Shown: positions 6,517 to 8,284 of the stretch, piece after piece
How positions within the stretch are numbered: position 1 is the stretch's first letter
Layout of the letters: each line of letters starts with the position of its first letter
Source of the DNA: Deltaproteobacteria bacterium
Lineage (GTDB): Bacteria > Desulfobacterota > Binatia > DP-6
NCBI GenBank assembly: GCA_005879245.1
Contig: VBLA01000175.1
Span: 1-8,284, forward strand
Reading direction: 5' to 3'
DNA length: 8,284 bases
The notes under the pieces: model-generated
Databases searched by the model: none
Seen by the model: only the letters and a program-made list of their open reading frames with translations
What the model was told of the DNA's origin: nothing
Program-made: the position numbers and the translations under genes

Positions 6517-7238
6517 TCGCCCAGGCGGGGGAGGATCTCGCGCGCCGCGTGCGCGACGTCCTCGGGGAAGTCGATCTCCGTCCACGGCAGGCCGTCGATC
6601 CGCTCGTAGCCCACCTCCACGAGCGCGAGGAGCTCCGGGTAGACCTCCTCGTGCTCGATACCCGTGTCGCCGGCCGCGAGGCGCCGCTCGAGGAGGTCGG
6701 CCAGCAGCCGGGCGGCTTCGCCCGAGAGCTTGAGGAAGCCGACGGACTCGCCGGAGAGCTCGTAGCCCGGCGCGCCACCGCGCACGACGTTCCGCACCCG
6801 GCCCCCCTCGACGAGGAGCATCTGCTCCTCGCCCGTCGGCGCGACGCTCGCGTCCAGGAGGAAGCAATTGGGGTGCGCCGAGCCGACGAGGCGGGCGATC
6901 AGTGTCGGCGCGCAGAGCACGTCGGCGTCCATCACGAGGACCGGCCCGGTGAGCGCAGCGCGCGCCGCCCAGAGGGAGAGAATCGCTCCTTCGCGGTAGC
7001 GCGGGTTGGTGAAGACACCGATACGGAGGCCAGGGGGAGGCGGATCGAGGGCGGCGCGCACCGCTTCCGCCCCGAAGCCCACGACGACCGCCACATCATA
7101 CACCCCGGCCGCCGCGAGCGCGTCGAGCAGGCGGCAGAGCAGGCTCTTTCCGCCGACCTCGATGAGGCATTTTGGCCGTCCGCCGGACCGGCCGTGCAGG
7201 CGTTTGCCAACGCCAGCGGCGAGCAGGATCGCCGTCAC
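6513..7238 (-). CDS. pntC: Nucleotidyltransferase, probably 2-aminoethylphosphonate cytidylyltransferase (PntC-like)
   Basis: A 241-residue soluble GT-A-fold nucleotidyltransferase. Seen: LLAAGVGKRL (5-14), PKCLIEVGGKSLL (22-34) with the conserved Lys, YREGAILSLWAA (81-92) for substrate binding, the metal-binding DAD at 104-106, and the C-terminal WTEIDFPEDVAHA (219-231) with the second metal ligand Asp223. This pattern is shared by cytidylyltransferases for phosphocholine (LicC), inositol-1-phosphate (IPCT) and 2-aminoethylphosphonate (PntC). The choice of PntC rests on context: the gene follows an AEP-transaminase gene with a 4-base GTGA overlap and precedes a CDP-alcohol transferase with an ATGA overlap. 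The expected reaction is CTP plus AEP giving CMP-AEP and pyrophosphate. The start is GTG 7238, directly before the first beta strand. If the substrate were inositol phosphate, the two downstream genes would instead resemble an inositol-phosphodiester pathway. The fold is secure; the substrate is moderately supported. Confidence 0.8.
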   Translation of the reverse strand: MTAILLAAGVGKRLHGRSGGRPKCLIEVGGKSLLCRLLDALAAAGVYDVAVVVGFGAEAVRAALDPPPPGLRIGVFTNPRYREGAILSLWAARAALTGPVLVMDADVLCAPTLIARLVGSAHPNCFLLDASVAPTGEEQMLLVEGGRVRNVVRGGAPGYELSGESVGFLKLSGEAARLLADLLERRLAAGDTGIEHEEVYPELLALVEVGYERIDGLPWTEIDFPEDVAHAAREILPRLGE

Positions 7239-8284
7239 GCGCCGAGCACCGCCGCGAGCGCGTCGAGGAAGCTGACGAAGTCGGCCTCCGTCAAGTGCCC
7301 CATGTTCGCGACCCGGAAGATGTCCTGCGCGAGCCGACCCTGGCCCTCGTAGACGACGAAGCCGCGTGCCTTCAGGGCGTCGTGCAGGCTCGCGTAGGTG
7401 TGTCCGGCGGGGAGCCCGAGCGCGGTGATGGAGTTCGAGCGGAGATCGGACGGAAGGAGGCAGGTGAGCCCCAGGCGCGCGAAGCCGGCCCGGAGGAGGG
7501 TCGCCGCGGCCCCGTAGCGCGCGATGCGGGCGGCCACACCTTCCTCGAGCAGCTCCGCGAGCGCCTCGTCGAGCGCGTAGGCGAGCTGGACGGCGGGAGT
7601 GAAGGGGACACTGCCGCGGATCTGAGCCTCGTAGTGGAGCGAGAGCGAGAGGTAGAGCGAGCGCCGGGGATGGGCTGCCAGCCGGGAGAGGGCGGTCTCG
7701 CGGACCAGCACGAACGCCATCCCGGGAAAGGCCTGGATGCACTTGCCCGCCGTCCCGACGACGAGGTCCGCACCCACCTCCTCGAGATCGAGCCCGTCTC
7801 CCCCGATCCCGCTCACCGAGTCGACGAGGAGGAGCTTGCCACGCGTCCGGGCCAGGCGCCCCACCTGCGCAACCGCGTTCAGAAGCCCCGTCGTCGTTTC
7901 GTGGTGCACGACCGCTACCGCCTCGACGTCCGGCACACGGAGCGCGCGCTCCACGGCCGCGAGGGCGGGGGGCGACAGCCAGTCGCTCTCGACCACCGTG
8001 TGGGGCAGGCGCGCGGTAGCCGCCATGGCGGCGATGCGCTCGCCGTATACGCCGTTGGCGACCACGACCAGGCGGCCGCGCTCGGAGAGGACACTTGTCA
8101 CCGCCATCTCGAGCGCCGCCGTACCCGAGCCCGTGAGGAGAACCGCCGCGAAGCCTCCCGCCGGCGCGAAGGCCGCGAGGAGTCGTGCCCGGATGCGGGC
8201 GAGCAGCTCCTCACATTCCGGCTCGCGATGGCAGAGGTCGCCCCGCGCGAGCGCCGCCGTGACGCGTGCCGAGACGTTCACCGG
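7235..8284 (-). CDS. phnW: 2-aminoethylphosphonate:pyruvate transaminase-like class V aminotransferase (5' end cut off)
   Basis: About 349 residues of a PLP-dependent class V aminotransferase are visible. Seen, numbering from the GTG codon at 8281: LLTGSGTAALE (48-58) for phosphate binding, NGVYGER, HHETTTGLLN (126-135), VDSVSGIGG with the PLP-ring Asp154, and TAGKCIQAFPGMAFVL with the PLP Lys180. The C-terminal LKARGFVVYEGQG...IFRVANMGHL completes the pattern. This series closely follows PhnW as remembered from Salmonella (NGAYGARM, VHSETTTGMLN, NKCIQGVPGFAFV, LKEQGFVIYPG). The enzyme interconverts AEP plus pyruvate and phosphonoacetaldehyde plus alanine. Next to a cytidylyltransferase it probably runs in the AEP-forming direction. 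GTG 8281 is unlikely to be the true start: codon 8284-8282 adds Pro, giving PVNVSARV, which fits the family's TPGP-V/L opening, so a few residues lie beyond the window. The gene ends in a GTGA overlap with the next gene. Confidence 0.87.
   Translation of the reverse strand, partial: PVNVSARVTAALARGDLCHREPECEELLARIRARLLAAFAPAGGFAAVLLTGSGTAALEMAVTSVLSERGRLVVVANGVYGERIAAMAATARLPHTVVESDWLSPPALAAVERALRVPDVEAVAVVHHETTTGLLNAVAQVGRLARTRGKLLLVDSVSGIGGDGLDLEEVGADLVVGTAGKCIQAFPGMAFVLVRETALSRLAAHPRRSLYLSLSLHYEAQIRGSVPFTPAVQLAYALDEALAELLEEGVAARIARYGAAATLLRAGFARLGLTCLLPSDLRSNSITALGLPAGHTYASLHDALKARGFVVYEGQGRLAQDIFRVANMGHLTEADFVSFLDALAAVLGA

Noticed and set aside
6517..6867. N-terminal extension of the CDP-alcohol transferase up to 6867
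   Set aside because: This would run antiparallel in frame over the 3' end of the cytidylyltransferase gene and encodes Arg/Gly-rich sequence. ATG 6516 in the ATGA overlap gives the natural start.
5401..7238. Inositol-phosphodiester (IPCT plus DIPP synthase) reading of the two downstream minus-strand genes
   Set aside because: Both proteins resemble that system in fold, but the tightly coupled upstream AEP-transaminase gene favours phosphonate chemistry. It is kept as the main alternative rather than the call.
6549..7352. Plus-strand open frame of 267 codons opposite the cytidylyltransferase gene
   Set aside because: It has low-complexity, charged composition and no motifs, whereas the minus-strand frame has the full nucleotidyltransferase signature. 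It is a shadow.

Overview
The window is GC-rich DNA (about 70% G+C by eye) in which nearly every base is coding. It holds two tail-to-tail gene strings that meet at about 5183-5400. Codon third positions are overwhelmingly G or C, start codons include GTG, and most gene junctions overlap. This suits a high-GC bacterium with tightly packed surface-polymer loci, for example a deltaproteobacterium or myxobacterium-like lineage or an uncultured soil or marine relative. Nothing in the window fixes the taxon.

Plus strand (1-5182). The 3' end of an unidentified gene is followed by five genes: a DegT/DnrJ/EryC1-type sugar aminotransferase (71-1201), a polyprenyl-phosphate-type family 2 glycosyltransferase with two C-terminal membrane helices (1198-2133), a Gfo/Idh/MocA sugar dehydrogenase (2133-3137), a multi-pass flippase-like membrane protein of the LPG-synthase transmembrane family (3106-4149) and an aldo/keto reductase (4184-5182). 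Together they look like one stretch of a surface-glycan operon. The soluble enzymes oxidise and aminate a nucleotide sugar, the glycosyltransferase would load a sugar onto a lipid carrier, and the membrane protein may move or handle a lipid-linked product.

Minus strand (8284-5401, read right to left). Three genes are joined by 4-base stop/start overlaps: a 2-aminoethylphosphonate:pyruvate transaminase-like enzyme (cut by the window edge), a small cytidylyltransferase-like enzyme resembling PntC, and a CDP-alcohol phosphatidyltransferase with an extra N-terminal domain. That domain looks like a nucleotidyltransferase fold that has lost its catalytic signature. Read as a pathway, 2-aminoethylphosphonate (AEP) is made by transamination, activated to CMP-AEP, and its phosphonate group is then transferred to an alcohol acceptor, giving a phosphonolipid or phosphonoglycan. 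This is the most interesting content of the window. The carbon-phosphorus bond-forming enzymes (PEP mutase and phosphonopyruvate decarboxylase) are not present and would be expected just beyond base 8284.

The 218 bases between the two strings (5183-5400) hold no intact gene. On the minus strand they carry what may be a frameshifted relic of a secreted repeat protein. No RNA gene, insertion sequence, CRISPR array, clear promoter or clear terminator was seen.
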